NCBI GenBank assembly: GCA_002197995.1
Contig: NGZR01000003.1
Span: 3,968,001-4,032,000, forward strand
Direction of reading: 5' to 3'
Origin: Gaeumannomyces sp. JS-464
Lineage: Eukaryota; Ascomycota; Sordariomycetes; Magnaporthales; Magnaporthaceae
DNA: 64,000 nt
Shown here: in pieces, positions 12,301 through 23,741 of the stretch
Layout: each line of letters starts with the position of its first letter
Numbering within the stretch: the first letter of the stretch is position 1
The notes under the pieces: model-generated
What the model was told of the DNA's origin: nothing
What the model saw: only the letters and a program-made list of their open reading frames with translations
Database searches by the model: none
Made by a program: the position numbers and the translations under genes

Positions 12301-14521
12301 CTCACCGGCCTGCCATTTGGCACAAGTCAATCGCCGCGACTTGCATCGCGCGCACGTCGATCGGCACGTTGCAGATGCGCCCGGGTAGCATCGTTCATGC
12401 GTGCATGCCTCTGGGCGCTATCAAGATACCGCTCGGGGCGTCGAGGGTGTCGTGGGATATGGCAAGGAGCCAATTCTGCCCTCTCGAGTGCCGGTGTGCT
12501 GGCGTCCGTCAAATTCCATTTTGATCATTTCAAATCTCTCCTGGTCCCTCATTTCAACACATTCAATGCTTTCAGAGAAGTACCCACTGTACCGAGCGAA
12601 GATTCCCGCAAACCGGCCACAGCCGCTCGTGACGACAGGCAGGGGTTTATTTCTATGGGCCGCCGCCTTTTGTTTCCGTGTTGGTTGGGAGATGCTGTGG
12701 TGCTGTGTAACGGGCGTGTGGGCATAGAGAGGGCGATGCAAACCCCTTGCGTTGTCCACGTTGTTGGTTGCGGCACGTGCGAAGAAGAGAAGAAACTTGG
12801 CACCCCAGCAGCCCTCACCGACCCCGCGTCAGTGGCCGGGAATGACATCACCTGGTGGGGGGATCAAGAAGATACCCAAATTTCGGCCCCACGCTGCCCC
12901 ATTTGGGATGCGACGACACCGAATCGTCACATAAAGTTGCAGGGATTGATGCTTCCCAACCGCCGCCGCCGCCAACAAAAGACAGAAAAAAAAAATTCGG
13001 GGTCTTGTTTGCTGCAATGCCGCCAAACCAAAGCGTGCCAGCCAAGACGCCGTCTGTCACGGGTCAGCGCGGATTAAGTTAGCCGGACTTGCAGGTACCA
13101 CAGCTAGGTGCCGCGCAGCCGTCCCTTCCTGTGGGCATTCTCGATGCACCACTGGGGTCGGAAGGGTTCCCTTCCAGTCCTGCATGCGCTTTCTGCCTCG
13201 CCCCTCTTTACCGCTGCCTATTTTGTGCTTGTCCAAGAAAGAAAGAGGGAAAAAAAAAAAGAGTTCGTGGGCCCGCAACTCACAGATGCGACGGCGATCG
13301 CCCGTCCTTTGCTTGCCCGGACGTCCGGATTTAGCATGAGACTTTCTCGTCTGTTCTCTTTCTCATTCTGGAAGACTCAATTCTAGATGCAGATAGGCGA
13401 TAGGCACCTACTTGCTACCTAGACGAAGTGGCCGAAATCCGGCCCTGTTCGCCTCCCGCTTTGCTGCGTCTCGAGCCCCCGTCTCCGAGGTCCTTGGCAC
13501 AGAGCATACCCGCGGGGGATTGCCCGTGCACCAGCTTGCTTTCCGAAACCCGAGCAGCAGAAAACTCGAGAGTGACGAGTAGTGAACAAAGAAATCGTGC
13601 GACCGACTGCCTGTCTCGGCCTGATCCTGACATCGTGCGCCTGGCAGCGAATCATCACTCTGTGCCTCCACAACAGAGCAATTGCCTGGCGCCAACGTGC
13701 GTGTAGGCTCTGCGTGGCGAGTGGGTTCGAACTGACCGCTGCCAAATCGGCCGTCATTTCCCAGGAGGGGACCATGGGGCCTGACGAGCAGCCAAACCAC
13801 CCAAGAAAGCCGCCCAGAGCCTTGTGACCGACCGACTCGCCGTCCCGGCTGGCTCGCTGGCCCTCGCGCCTCCGCCCAGGCACTGTTCCGTCGGGCCCTC
13901 GGTCATCCCACACCCACAGTCGCGTCGCTAGTCGTCGCACGCCCAAACCCTCATCTCGTCGTCGCTCATCAGCCCCTTCCCTGGCCTGCGGTGGAGTCTT
14001 ACCGTAACAGTGGGAAGGTTTCCCCTTGCTGCTGGTGCCGGATTGCCATGCCTATGCAAATTTGCCGTTCTGTCCCTCCCTTCCTGACTTTGCTCGATAC
14101 TTTTTTTTTTTTTTTTTTGCCCACACCACCACGAGAGCACCCAAGGTACTGTCCGTGTGCGAGGCTGCAGACTTCCGCGGAAGCTGTTGGCCTGCCCTGA
14201 TATCGCGGCCAAACCCGATCTCTTCTTGCTTCTTCTCCCCCTGCCACTCCGGTGTTGATTCGCTTCTCTATATCCCTTTATTTGCCTTTTAATCTTTTAT
14301 TGTTCCTCCGAGCTTGTTCGTGCGAAGCCGCTACTCAATGGCCGGCGGCAGAGATACCCAGTAAGGAACGACCCGCGACGACCCTCGACGACTCCCTCAC
14401 ACAGCCTGCGCGTCACCCGCCAGTTCTTAATCGAGCTACGCGCCTTTTTCCGAACTTGCACGTCGACCGACGCCGCCTCCGAGAGGAACCGAAGTCGGGG
14501 AACCCACATGTTGGCGACAGG
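9370..14521. other. 5-kb spacer with AT-rich first kilobase
   Basis: About 9370-10400 is visibly more AT-rich than its surroundings and has no long ORF; it could be decayed DNA, but I see no terminal repeats or transposase remnants. From 10.7 to 13.4 kb many overlapping ORFs occur on both strands; the most protein-like is listed separately at 11148-11528. Homopolymer runs include A9 near 12988 and T18 at 14101-14118. The last 300 bp form the leader of the Ecm33-like gene. Confidence 0.45.
11148..11528 (+). CDS. Uncertain hydrophilic ORF, 126 aa
   Basis: An intact ATG-to-stop frame encodes a charged protein with an Ala/Glu/Arg-rich, helix-prone segment (about residues 30-50) and a CERCGG motif near residue 63. 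It has no signal peptide, membrane segment or recognised domain. The frame overlaps a longer minus-strand ORF (11181-11912) that looks less protein-like. It is listed because its composition is more plausible than the surrounding ORFs, but it may be chance. Confidence 0.2.
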   Translation: MGLLSHRILPWSKTPPERKAHIQAFIDQTTAAEQERQEVEARRQRRDMTRKASLPVCQDLMGRERVRCERCGGRPSDGPTREKTAESAQDPTWVYEYGRSSPFPEALPPRCGPKGGILGKFCPRTA

Positions 14522-16222
14522 ATGCGGATGCGGCGATCGTACACGGTTTTCGCCGTGTCCGCCCTTTTAGCGGCCGCCGGACTGGCCCGGGCCGACTGCA
14601 ACTCGGGTGTATCACCTTTGCTTCTCAGTCCGACGTCGACACGGCCAACTGCACATTGGTGAACGGCGATGTCGTCATCTCGGCCACCGCTCCAGGAAAC
14701 ATCACATTCAACAACCTCAAGAGGATAAATGGCAGCCTCATCGTCCAGGGTTGCGGCGACGCCACCTGCTCCCGCATCCTCGGCATATCCAGCACCAACC
14801 TGACCACCATCGACGGGCGGCTTCAGATCTCGTCTGTTCCCAGTCTAAAGTCCATCACCCTGCCCGGTCTACAGCGCGTCAACCATGACCTCATGTTGCA
14901 GGAGCTGCCCGAGTTGACAAGAGTCAACCTTGGCGGCATCAAACGCGTCGGCAGCCTCAAGCTGTACTCGGCGCAGAAGCTACTCGCTGCCCAGATCGGG
15001 GTGCGGGCGCTTCGTTTGACCCGAACGTCGGTCTGAAAAACATCACAGGTAACCTCACGGGCGCCGCCGACGCTGTGGTCGAGGTGCGGAACGTTGGGCT
15101 CAGAGACCTGGACGGTATCCTTGACTTTTGGAGCGCGCGCCGCTTAGTTATTGAGAACCTGCCCAACTTGAATGTCCAGATGATCAAACTGCTCAACGTC
15201 GACGAGATGCGCGTCATCGGCAACAACAACCTCACCCTGCGGTTCTGGGAGGCAAACCTCAACGAGCCCAACACGCCCGGCCCGACCATCAACCGCCTCG
15301 TTATCAGCGGCGTAAGAAACGTGTCGCCCTGTCTACAGCCCGTTGTGCACAAGTTTTTGGCCTTCAACAACTCAGCCATGGAGTACCTCTACTTCAACTT
15401 TGACCAGCTCACCCACATCGAGATCCGCGACAATCCGCGCCTCAAAAAGATCGTGTCGTGGGCGTCCCTGAACCGCTTCTGGCGCGATATCTACATCCAC
15501 GATAACCCTGTGCTCTCCTTGAAGCGCTTCCCCGGCCCACGCGAACCCGGCGACAATGTCTCGGCTATTTACTGCAGCGATCTGTCTAAGACGCACCGCG
15601 ACCAGTGGGCGTGGTTCCCCAATACATTCGACAATCTTGTCATCGCCGCCGACATCGACAACACATTCTTGTAAGTTTTATAGCCTCTAGCTATGTGTTT
15701 CTTTTCCGTTCGTCGGTTTTTGCTCCTCAAGCGCTCTACCTGCATGTCATACCTATTCTTGTGACCACAAGCCTAGGCTACACAGTCCCAGGGGCTGGAG
15801 CTTGCTAGCAATGTAGTTGTTGCTGTTGTGTCATCATCCATTGGTCCGATCCTGCATTTCTTGACTTTTTATCGTTTGTTTTGCTGCAAAGACCTGTCCC
15901 TTTCGTACGATTTGGTCGTGGAGAGATCAAACAAGGGCCTAACGAAGATCCAAGCAACGAAACATTTACGAGCCTCTGGCTTAACGCCTCGAGCCCAAGC
16001 GAGATCAAGCCAAAAGTCGTGGACCGCTTCGAGGTCAACTCAACAAACTCTACCTTCGACTGCAGCGCCCTCGACATTCTACGCACCCAGAAGGGCGCCT
16101 TCCCGGGTCGCTACTCGTGCCAGGGACAAACACTACCCGCCGGCATTGCCGTGCCGAGCCTCGAAGGCTCCATTCGCATGGCCCTAGGCGCGGCTGCCAT
16201 GGCCGCCATACTTCTCTACTAA
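14522..16222 (+). CDS. ecm33: Ecm33/Sps2-like GPI-anchored cell-wall protein, two frame breaks
   Basis: The ATG at 14522 starts a signal peptide (about 24 residues ending ARA-DC). The body carries repeated receptor-L-domain units typical of Ecm33/Sps2 proteins, such as ITFNNLKRINGSLIVQGC, SITLPGLQRVNHDLMLQ and LTHIEIRDNPRLKKI, with many N-glycosylation sites. An intron at 15671-15891 (221 bp) precedes the last exon, which ends in a Cys pair region and a hydrophobic tail (LGAAAMAAILLY) typical of GPI attachment. Two single bases are missing: near 14608-14612 and in the G4 run 14998-15001. With both restored the model is 494 codons (493 aa) with exact splice phase. Family members maintain wall organisation and mannoprotein or glucan structure at the plasma membrane and wall. 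The acceptor of the long intron is the least certain point. Confidence 0.85.
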
Positions 16223-18308
16223 CGACCATTGGATTGGAAAAGGAAAAGCAGAATTACCACCTACATACATGTACATTTGACAGCATTTACTGGTGTTTAG
16301 GAGTGGAGTCGCTCGGTTCATTGCATTCACGGGATTTACATGGATCATTTTCTTTGCCCACGTTTTTGTCTTGTTAGCCTTGGCCACAATATTGTCGGTC
16401 CTAAACCTTTGTGGCATCATTGGATATTCTTTTGCACAGGGGCGTTTGATTGCATATATACCAGTTAAGCATCCACTTCATAAGTTTGACGATCACCTTG
16501 GCCCGTTGTCCCCGTATATGTGCCTCCCAATTCCAAGCCAATCACGAATGTCTTGCCTGCGGTAGTAATAGCTGTCCAGCCAGCCTAGCCATACATAGCG
16601 GTCTGCTGTGTCTAGCTATCAAATGAACCAAAGCGGCATCCCTAAAGGATATGAGGCAGTGTGAGGCCATCCACAATGTTATTTTGTGAGCCCTTGGCTG
16701 TGAACAAGGCATCGACAAGAGTTTAGAAATAAGCAATGCTGCTAATGGGAATCGAAAGTCCGCCTTTGACGACACTAATACCAACGGGCTAAAGCTGCCT
16801 GCGTGAATCCATAACGACCTCGTGGCTTGTAAGGTAATCATTTGGTTAGTGACTATCCCCGGGATCCTCCCACATCGGGCAACTCGGCTCCATTTTAGTC
16901 CTGAGCCCCAGGCTACTTCTCAATTCACGAATATACCGAAGCTGGTGGGTTAGGTACCTCTCCAAAACGAGGCTTGCCTCTAGCTACGCCTGCCCGAACC
17001 CCTCGACCTTCACGGGTGCGGGGGGCGCTATCCGCTGAATCCCGGCTGGTCAACAGCTGTCAAGAAACCAGACGATGCCCCGGATAGCCGAGAGTTACTA
17101 ACGGCACCATCGAAATGCTGGAGAAAGCTTATTGGCATGGTGATGGGACAGCGGCAGAGCTAGCCGATCCCACGAACAGGGAACAGTTTCCCATAGTCGG
17201 AAAAAGATATCCATATCATATTTACTTCTGGTGTCATTGCCTTCGAAGCCAACATGGTCTCCTTCCACCAGATACATCACCCACATCCCGCTATGCCTTT
17301 CTAGCGGGTGATATAAATAATTTGTGTGTTGGCAGGCACTGAGAGCAACTAACCAGCGCGATAAGCCCACTCCTAAATGTATCATCGGGAGATAGTGTGT
17401 ATGGTTTCAGCGTCATTATCTGATTCCATCAAGCCCGACACGGCAGTGGACTCAGCATTTAGCAACAATTTGGAATGGCTACTAGTGATGGTGACGGAGG
17501 GGAAAGCACGAAAGCATTATAAGAGACTTCTAGAAGCGATAAGACACGCTCAGGTGAATGTCGAAGACGGAGTAAAGTCCGAGGCTTCCACAGGCCTCTA
17601 CAAAACGTTGCCTAGATACTTAGGTGCCACCTACGTGGCAGCCCCATCAAGCCGCATATGGCCTCTCAGAAGCTTGTTGCTGTCTCTACGAAGGCATTTG
17701 GTATCACTGTCTTGTGGGGTTGACGAGAGCTCGACCAAGGAGTTCCCAATTCAGAGAAAAAGCAAATTAAACCGGTTGCTATAGAACAAAACCTACTAGA
17801 AATCGAAACCATCATGGCGAGATTCATCGAGTGAAACGTCTCTCTAGGCCTATTTCTAATTGCCTATACTGTCTGAATGTAGCTAACACACGTGCCCGAA
17901 GCTGCCGCAAGCGTAACGATCAACCGGTTGTCGAGGGAGCCGGGGCGAATGGGTACTGATCCTGAGGTCAAGCGTACGGCATAGAGAGAGCAGTGTAGCC
18001 ACGCCTGACCAAAGGCTTAGCCCGAGTAAGGCGAGTACTAGAACAGAAGATGTTACTTTACGGGCGACAAGACTCACCGACATGTGGATTCCAGTGCCGT
18101 CTTGGATGGCTGGTCTACGCTGATTTGATGGGGGGAAACAGTGAGTCGAGCGGTAGGCTAAAAGATACATCGCTTAGAAATGCGGGGCTCAGGGCCGTAA
18201 TTAATCGGAAAGACACGGATAACTAGGAAAGGGGCAAAATTAATGCTGATTGTGAAGGTTAAAGACGTTTGGGGTGATAAAAAAAAACATGGACAAAAAA
18301 GAGAATTT
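16223..18308. other. 2-kb spacer between Ecm33-like gene and tRNA-Leu
   Basis: Base composition is more AT-rich than in the flanking genes. A 135-codon frame at 17377-17784 (plus strand) is intact but has no recognised motif and could be chance. No repeat or transposon hallmark is seen. Confidence 0.4.
18293..18299 (-). terminator. Pol III terminator of tRNA-Leu
   Basis: Read on the minus strand, a T6 run about 10 nt downstream of the tRNA 3' end, followed by a second T-rich run at 18280-18288, fits a canonical RNA polymerase III stop signal. Confidence 0.6.
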
Positions 18309-18388
18309 GACAAGTGTGGGATTCGAACCCACGCGGTGTGAACCATAGGAGCCTAAATCCTACTCCATAACCTCTCGGACAACTTGCC
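18309..18388 (-). tRNA. tRNA-Leu (anticodon UAG)
   Basis: The minus-strand sequence folds as a class II tRNA. The acceptor stem GGCAAGT pairs with ACTTGTC (one G-U pair), the D stem is TCC/GGA, and the anticodon stem TAGGA/TCCTA closes the loop TTTAGGC, giving anticodon UAG (reads CUA/CUN leucine codons). The extra arm has a GGT/ACC stem, and the T arm GTGGG-TTCGAAT-CCCAC is intact. The gene is 80 nt, has no intron and does not encode CCA. Internal A and B boxes are intact, so it should be functional. Confidence 0.93.
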
Positions 18389-19084
18389 ATTCATGACGTG
18401 AAAAAATGGGGGCGGCAGGTGTACTTATCAGCCGCAGCGCCGAGCGCCCCTCGTGTGGCGTCACCCCATAAATCCGAACTGGACCAACTTTAGCCACGTG
18501 CATCGCCCCAGGTTCGTTGCCAGTCTCACTAGTCCACCACTGCAACCCATTTGCTAAGCACCAGGAAGATTCGATATTCCTTCCACAGGTTGCAACCGGC
18601 ACTTTTCGCGAGATGAACTCCCCGTCGCCCGAGTCATGAATGTTCGAGAATGGGAAAATAAATGGAGGGCATTTCCAAGTTGTTGCGTGGGCTCCCGCCG
18701 CTAGAGTGCAGAAGCCAAAACGATTCGCACACCCTGACGCGATAAAGATGTTCCCAACCTGCTGCTGGCACGGATACCACCACTGCTGTTTGCGTGCGCG
18801 ACTCATAGGCGCGAGGCTACATAGCTAAGAGGAGAATGGAAGCTTGAGCCGCGGCGCGCCTGGGGATCCTGGCGTTGCAGGGAGTGGATTTCGGCAATGG
18901 TCTGAAACATTTCGTGTATCGAGATGCCAAGAGAGGACCCGCGCCAGATACGACGGAGGCATTTTTTTCTTCTCGCTGCCTTTGCCAGAGGTAATCTGCC
19001 ATCCGAGAGAAAATCAGGCCAAGGCTGCACCAAACTGGCCACCGGCCCGGACAACGGGGATATTTCGCCCAGACCAATCGAGCC
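18389..19084. other. Spacer
   Basis: No gene is called. A minus-strand frame of 148 codons (18360-18806) runs into the tRNA gene and is therefore doubtful. CT-rich sequence just before 19085 is the leader of the next gene. Confidence 0.4.
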
Positions 19085-19840
19085 ATGATGCTGCAGGCTC
19101 GGCCCTTTGGCGATGGAGCAGCCTTCCTCGCGCTGACGCTTCTCTTCCACATATTTCTTATTGCCATCACGCTCCTGGCGGGCCAAGCCACAGCGACCCC
19201 ACTCCCGTCGCCGCAACAGCTGTCACCGCAACAGCCACCGCAGCCCGCCGGCCCCGACAGCACCGGCGTCATCGGCGACGAGCTCACCAGGCCAACCATC
19301 AACGGCCCCATTAGCAGCGAGAACACTGTGGTCCCCCAGCCCGGCGGGAACCCGCCGCTGACGGACCTGCCGCCGGCCAAGATCGACGAGGACACGGGCC
19401 AGGTGTCCATCAACCGCCCTCCCGACGCGCCGACGCAGCCGGCGCTGCCCATCCGGGCGACCATCTTCCGGGGCGTACCCGGCCCCAAGGCCTGCCGCGG
19501 CGGCGCCATGACGGCGCTCGACTTCGGCGCCGGCACGGCGCTGCAGCACACCGAGGAGCGGTGCTACGACCTGCCCGACACGGCCGGGTGCGGCAACTTT
19601 GTGGCCAACAAGGCCGACGGCTGCGAAGCCCGCCTGTTCGCCGAGCGCAGCTGCCGCATGTTTGTCAACCTGGCCGTCTACCAGCCCGAGGCCCGCGCCG
19701 TCGGCGGGCGCTGGCGCAGCATGGCCGTCCGCTGCGGCGTGCCCGAGCCCGACCCGGCCACGCTGGGCGCGCCGCCGCTGGCGGGCATGTGGACCAAGAA
19801 GACGAGCCCCAAGGGCGGCAAGAGGTCGGCGACCAGGTGA
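19085..19840 (+). CDS. Secreted Pro-rich protein with a six-cysteine C-terminal domain
   Basis: A single uninterrupted exon of 251 codons. ATG codons at 19085 and 19088 are both possible starts. Residues about 11-36 form a long hydrophobic segment (LALTLLFHIFLIAITLLAG) ending ATATP, either a cleaved signal peptide or an N-terminal anchor. Residues 37-120 are Pro/Gln/Thr-rich and probably disordered. Residues about 121-225 form a compact region with six cysteines (in KACRGG, ERCYDL, GCGNF, DGCEAR, RSCRMF and VRCGVP), consistent with three disulfides outside the cell. The tail is basic. I recognise no named family. Codon use is strongly GC-ending, as expected of a well-expressed gene in this genome. 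Function is unknown. Confidence 0.75.
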   Translation: MMLQARPFGDGAAFLALTLLFHIFLIAITLLAGQATATPLPSPQQLSPQQPPQPAGPDSTGVIGDELTRPTINGPISSENTVVPQPGGNPPLTDLPPAKIDEDTGQVSINRPPDAPTQPALPIRATIFRGVPGPKACRGGAMTALDFGAGTALQHTEERCYDLPDTAGCGNFVANKADGCEARLFAERSCRMFVNLAVYQPEARAVGGRWRSMAVRCGVPEPDPATLGAPPLAGMWTKKTSPKGGKRSATR

Positions 19841-21102
19841 AGGGATACAACAAACACACTTTTAAGCATTAAAATAAAATAAACAATATACAAAACATGT
19901 GGGCGCAACTGGTATAATATCGTTCATCCATGACCTTGTTCGCATTCTTTCTCGGCGTAAACTCGAGTCTGATCAATGGGGATGCATTGCTGTATCATGC
20001 CTTAGGGACATCAAAAACCGGTTAAGCCCTCGACCGAATCATCTCGGCGGGCGGATGGGCGGCTTCCGCCGCGTCCCGCTTGTCCAATATGAGGTACCAA
20101 TACTAAGACCGATATTCCGACAGATGCGGCATATGGCCCCGCGGGCTTACCTCTTGGCTCGTGAGATTTGTGTTTTTATTACCAGGCATAGTTACATTTG
20201 CACCTCACGGTTACAACATCGGTATGCAGCCCGCTGATTTAAGGGATGATGTTGGACACATCATAGTGGATGTGTCCGGTGCTGGCTCTCCAACCGCTAC
20301 CCTACCAGCAACAGCCGCGGCAGCACACTGTCGCATTCTTCAAATCAAAGGACCGGAAAGAAGCAAAACGTGAGACAACGCGATCGCATCTTGAGTGGTG
20401 ATAGGTATGGAGGAGAAGAAAAAGAATAGAATCCGAGAGGGAAACGACCACGACCGAGATATATCCTGCAAGACAAGCAAAAGAGGCTAGAGGTGGCTAT
20501 CACGTGCCCCCCTCAAGGGCGATGCGATGTCCTGATCGTTGTCAGGCGCGCGTAAGCCTCAGAAATGAGGACTCCAGGTACTTGACATCGCACGCTTCTC
20601 CTACATATGTAGGTCCCCCAAGCGCCAGCTATCTTATCGGAGGGCGGAGGGCAGAATCGCCATGGAAGAAGATCGGGATCGAGCATGCGCCAAGTCGCGT
20701 GACGAGGCGTGGGATGGCGCGCCCACCACATGCAGCAATGCAGCAAAGGGTGCGCGGCCAGTATCCTGCTTGTGGATGTGCATATGCACTGTTTTGCTCG
20801 GTTGTCCACGAAAACGCGGCTGGCACAGGTGTCGGTGCCCCTGAACCTTGATGTAGCATGACAGCAATAAGATTTGACATACCCGCAATCACAAAACACA
20901 AAAAAGCAAAACCCGAGCGAAGCCGCAGGGTCCGTTGCGTGTGCACGACTCGGGCACGTGTCACCGCCATCCAAAGCTTTCGGATACGAACGGCAGAGCC
21001 AGCACCATCCCAGCAGACGGCCTGGGGAGACCATCGTTGCATACGCGTGCATGCGTCCGGATACACGTAGGCGAAAGCATGGTATTGGTGTCATACCAGC
21101 CT

Positions 21103-21124
21103 GGGGGGGGGGGGGGGGGGGGGG
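21103..21124 (+). repeat. Poly-G tract, 22 bp
   Basis: An uninterrupted run of 22 G, a length rare in unique fungal DNA. It can form G-quadruplex structures and its true length is hard to sequence. Confidence 0.95.
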
Positions 21125-22834
21125 CTGGCAGGGCTCGAGCGCAATTTCTCCATTGTCGGTTTTCTAGGTTTCTTCTTTTCTCTTTCTCGACGCTGAATTT
21201 TCATCCTGGTGATCCGTAAAAATTCCACCGCCCGGCTGACACGGAGCAATGTTCCGAAAATCGTGTCCGCTCCCTTGCCATCTCTGCCCCGGTAACGAAC
21301 CCACACAGCCTGCCTGTTGGAGGAAAACAGGATCTGGCGGTGGGAGACAACTCCAGTGTCGATGCGCCGCTGGCTTGTGCCTTCGCTCCCGCGAAAGGGC
21401 TGCTGTCGGCGGAGTTCCGTGGTTTCGCTCCAGATTTGGCAAGGCGTTGGAATCCAATTGAAGAAATTTCCGGCAGCCTGGCGAACAAATGATCTGTGGA
21501 ACCTGCCCCCCAACCTTGAACTCCACCGCCGCCAAAGCCAGCTCAGCCGTTGGAGCCCCCCCAGCTTCGGAGCGGATCTGAAGGGACGGTGTATTTCCCC
21601 CTCGAATCAAAGCGGTGCGGCACAGGGCGAGTCGTCAGGAACCATGGTTTGCGCTGGGAGGAGGCGGGCCAGTGGAGAAGAATGCCCTGCTGGCTGGAAC
21701 TCCTGTTCTGGTTTCTGGCCGCCGTTTCTGGCAGCAGTGCAGCGGAGGTCCCCAGCGGCGTCAAGAGAAGCACATGAAGCAAGCGCGCGCAGCCGCAACT
21801 GCCGTGACAAAGTGCGAGTGTGATTCTGCTAATTCTGCCTCACTTTGTTTGTGCTCACGGCTCGCCGCCGCAAGGAGCTATTGACAGCCAGACAGGCCGG
21901 GCTGGATGGTATTATTTGCCGGTCCTAGACTGCCCGTCACCCGTTTGAATGGAATGGCGCGAGTTGGAAGTTGCTTTGTGACAGTGGCGTAAAGCCACAG
22001 CCTAGTGCTGGCAAATCAGCGGGCGCGACAAAAGGGGCGGAAAATAGAAACAAACAAATCACCTGCCAAAGGGATTGCACAACGGTGGGCCTTCGGCAGA
22101 GCTGCCCCTGTCGTGCCTGCCAAGTTGGAAAGGGGAAGGAAGAAGGAAGGTGCCTTGGTGTGTGTGGGCTGTGGAAGGCACGCTGCAGAAACGCCGGGGA
22201 AAGCCGTGCATTGCCCCTGGCTAACCTCCCGCAAGCATCCAACAACCGCCAGCCCAGAGGAGCCAGACAGGCTCTGTGCTCCACTCTGGATACGATTCTG
22301 GGAGGCGGCTGTCTGCCGACATTGACATCGTTTTGTTGTTTTGATTGACTGCCCCTTTCTGCTCCTTGCGGGTGGTCCCTTTTGCGGGTAACCATTCTGG
22401 CGCTGCGACGACTATCCGCCGACTGGCTGACCAGCCTGCCCTGGACCGCAGGGGTAGCTAGGCTGCACTCGCAGTGCAGCCAATGCTGGCGCATAAGGCG
22501 GTTCGGGGGCTTGTGCTATTGTTGCTGGGCTCCTCGCCAACGTCGGTCCTGGCTGAGACGAGATGGGCGGCCCATTGAGTTCGGTGAACAGACATTGTGG
22601 GCTCCTCTCCAGTCCTGGCTCCAATCCCCGTCCAACAGGGGAACAAGGCTAGGTCCCTGCCAGGGCCCTGCTGCTTCTGCCGCCCTGGCAGGCTAGACCT
22701 AGCCCGGAAAGCCACCCTCGTCTCCGGTCCAGCAACACAGTGGCCGACGCTGCGTTGACGGGCGGCCCATGGGACGACAATGGCCGCCCACCACGCCCCT
22801 TGTTCCCCCTTCATTCGCTGCGCCGGGCTTGCAT

Positions 22835-22840
22835 TATAAG
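22835..22840 (+). promoter_or_regulatory. TATA-like box of the GPI-protein gene
   Basis: TATAAG sits about 207 bp before the ATG at 23047 and is followed by a long CT-rich tract (22855-22990), a standard fungal promoter and leader layout. This is an inference from position. Confidence 0.4.
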
Positions 22841-23046
22841 ACAGACTGCACATCCCGTCTTGCCTCTCCCGTTTTTCCCTTCCTCCCCATCCACTCCAGA
22901 TCTCCTCCTCGTGCTCCTTACAGTCACTCTCTAGGACCTAATACTTCATTCGCTCATCAAGGTTTCACTCGCTCGCAGCCTTCCTGAACATTACACTCGT
23001 TTATCTCCTAGATATACTTTATCTTAATATTCCACAACCAGTCAAG

Positions 23047-23741
23047 ATGCGCTCCGCTGTCTTCGCCGCCGCCGCCATGGCCATTGGTGTCAATGCCCAG
23101 CTCAAGAGCCCTGTCCCCGAGGCAGTTGCCGCCATCACTGGTCCTGCCGCTGGTGTCCTGCTCGTCACTGGTGCCTCCCGCGCCCACCACCATGATGACC
23201 ATCCCGACTCCCGTTCCCACCGGGCCCAGCACCGAGGAGGAGGAGGATTGCGATGAGGAGGGCGTCTCTACCTCCGTCTCCTCCGCCGCCTCCACCACCC
23301 GCTACACCACCTCGACCATCAAGACGACCAAGCTCATCACTGTCACCAGCTGCGCCCCGACCGTGACCAACTGCCCCAACAGGCCCCACGTCACCACCAC
23401 CGTCGTGATCGAGACCACCGTCTGCCCGGTCGTTGAGGCTGTCACCACTCCCCCTGCCAAGGCCAACAGCGTACCGCCTTACCCCACCGGCCCGGCCTCT
23501 TACCACCCTGTTGGCCCTACCGGCACTGGCGCTGTCCCCAAGCCGCCTGTCCCCACTTCGGCCGTTCCCCAGCCCCCAAGCCCGTGGCCCCGGTCCCTCC
23601 TGCTCAGCCCCCTGCGGCCGGCACTGGCATCCCCCGGTGCCTGTCGCTCCCGCCAAGCCCACCACCCCCGTCGCCGCCGGTGCCGGCAAGACCGTCCTCG
23701 GCCTTGGCTCCGTCGTCGCCGCCGTTGTTGCTTTCCTGTAA
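23047..23741 (+). CDS. Ser/Thr/Pro-rich GPI-anchored cell-wall protein, three frame breaks
   Basis: Starts with a signal peptide ([18 protein letters not shown]). After an acidic stretch ([11 protein letters not shown]) comes a Thr-rich block with [24 protein letters not shown] and VIETTVCPV, the pattern seen in many fungal GPI wall proteins. A Pro-rich linker follows, then a C-terminal hydrophobic GPI signal ([21 protein letters not shown], last 21 residues ending at the stop). The frame is broken three times: one extra base in the C run at 23177-23179, one missing in C5 at 23573-23577, and one missing in C5 at 23631-23635. With these corrected the gene is 232 codons (231 aa) without introns. 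The product is expected to be O-mannosylated and linked to wall glucan (family-level inference). No enzyme motif is present. Confidence 0.8.

Larger units (their letters stand above)
19841..23046. other. 3.2-kb spacer
   Basis: No gene is recognised. It contains a 22-bp G run (listed separately). The last 250 bp are the promoter and CT-rich leader of the GPI-protein gene. Confidence 0.45.

Noticed and set aside
11181..12330. Long minus-strand ORFs of 220-243 codons
   Set aside because: They overlap each other and plus-strand ORFs, show no domain or signal, and have composition typical of chance frames in GC-rich spacer DNA.
17377..17784. Plus-strand ORF of 135 codons
   Set aside because: Intact but without a recognisable motif, in an AT-richer spacer; no basis to call it.
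18360..18806. Minus-strand ORF of 148 codons
   Set aside because: Its 3' end overlaps the tRNA-Leu gene.
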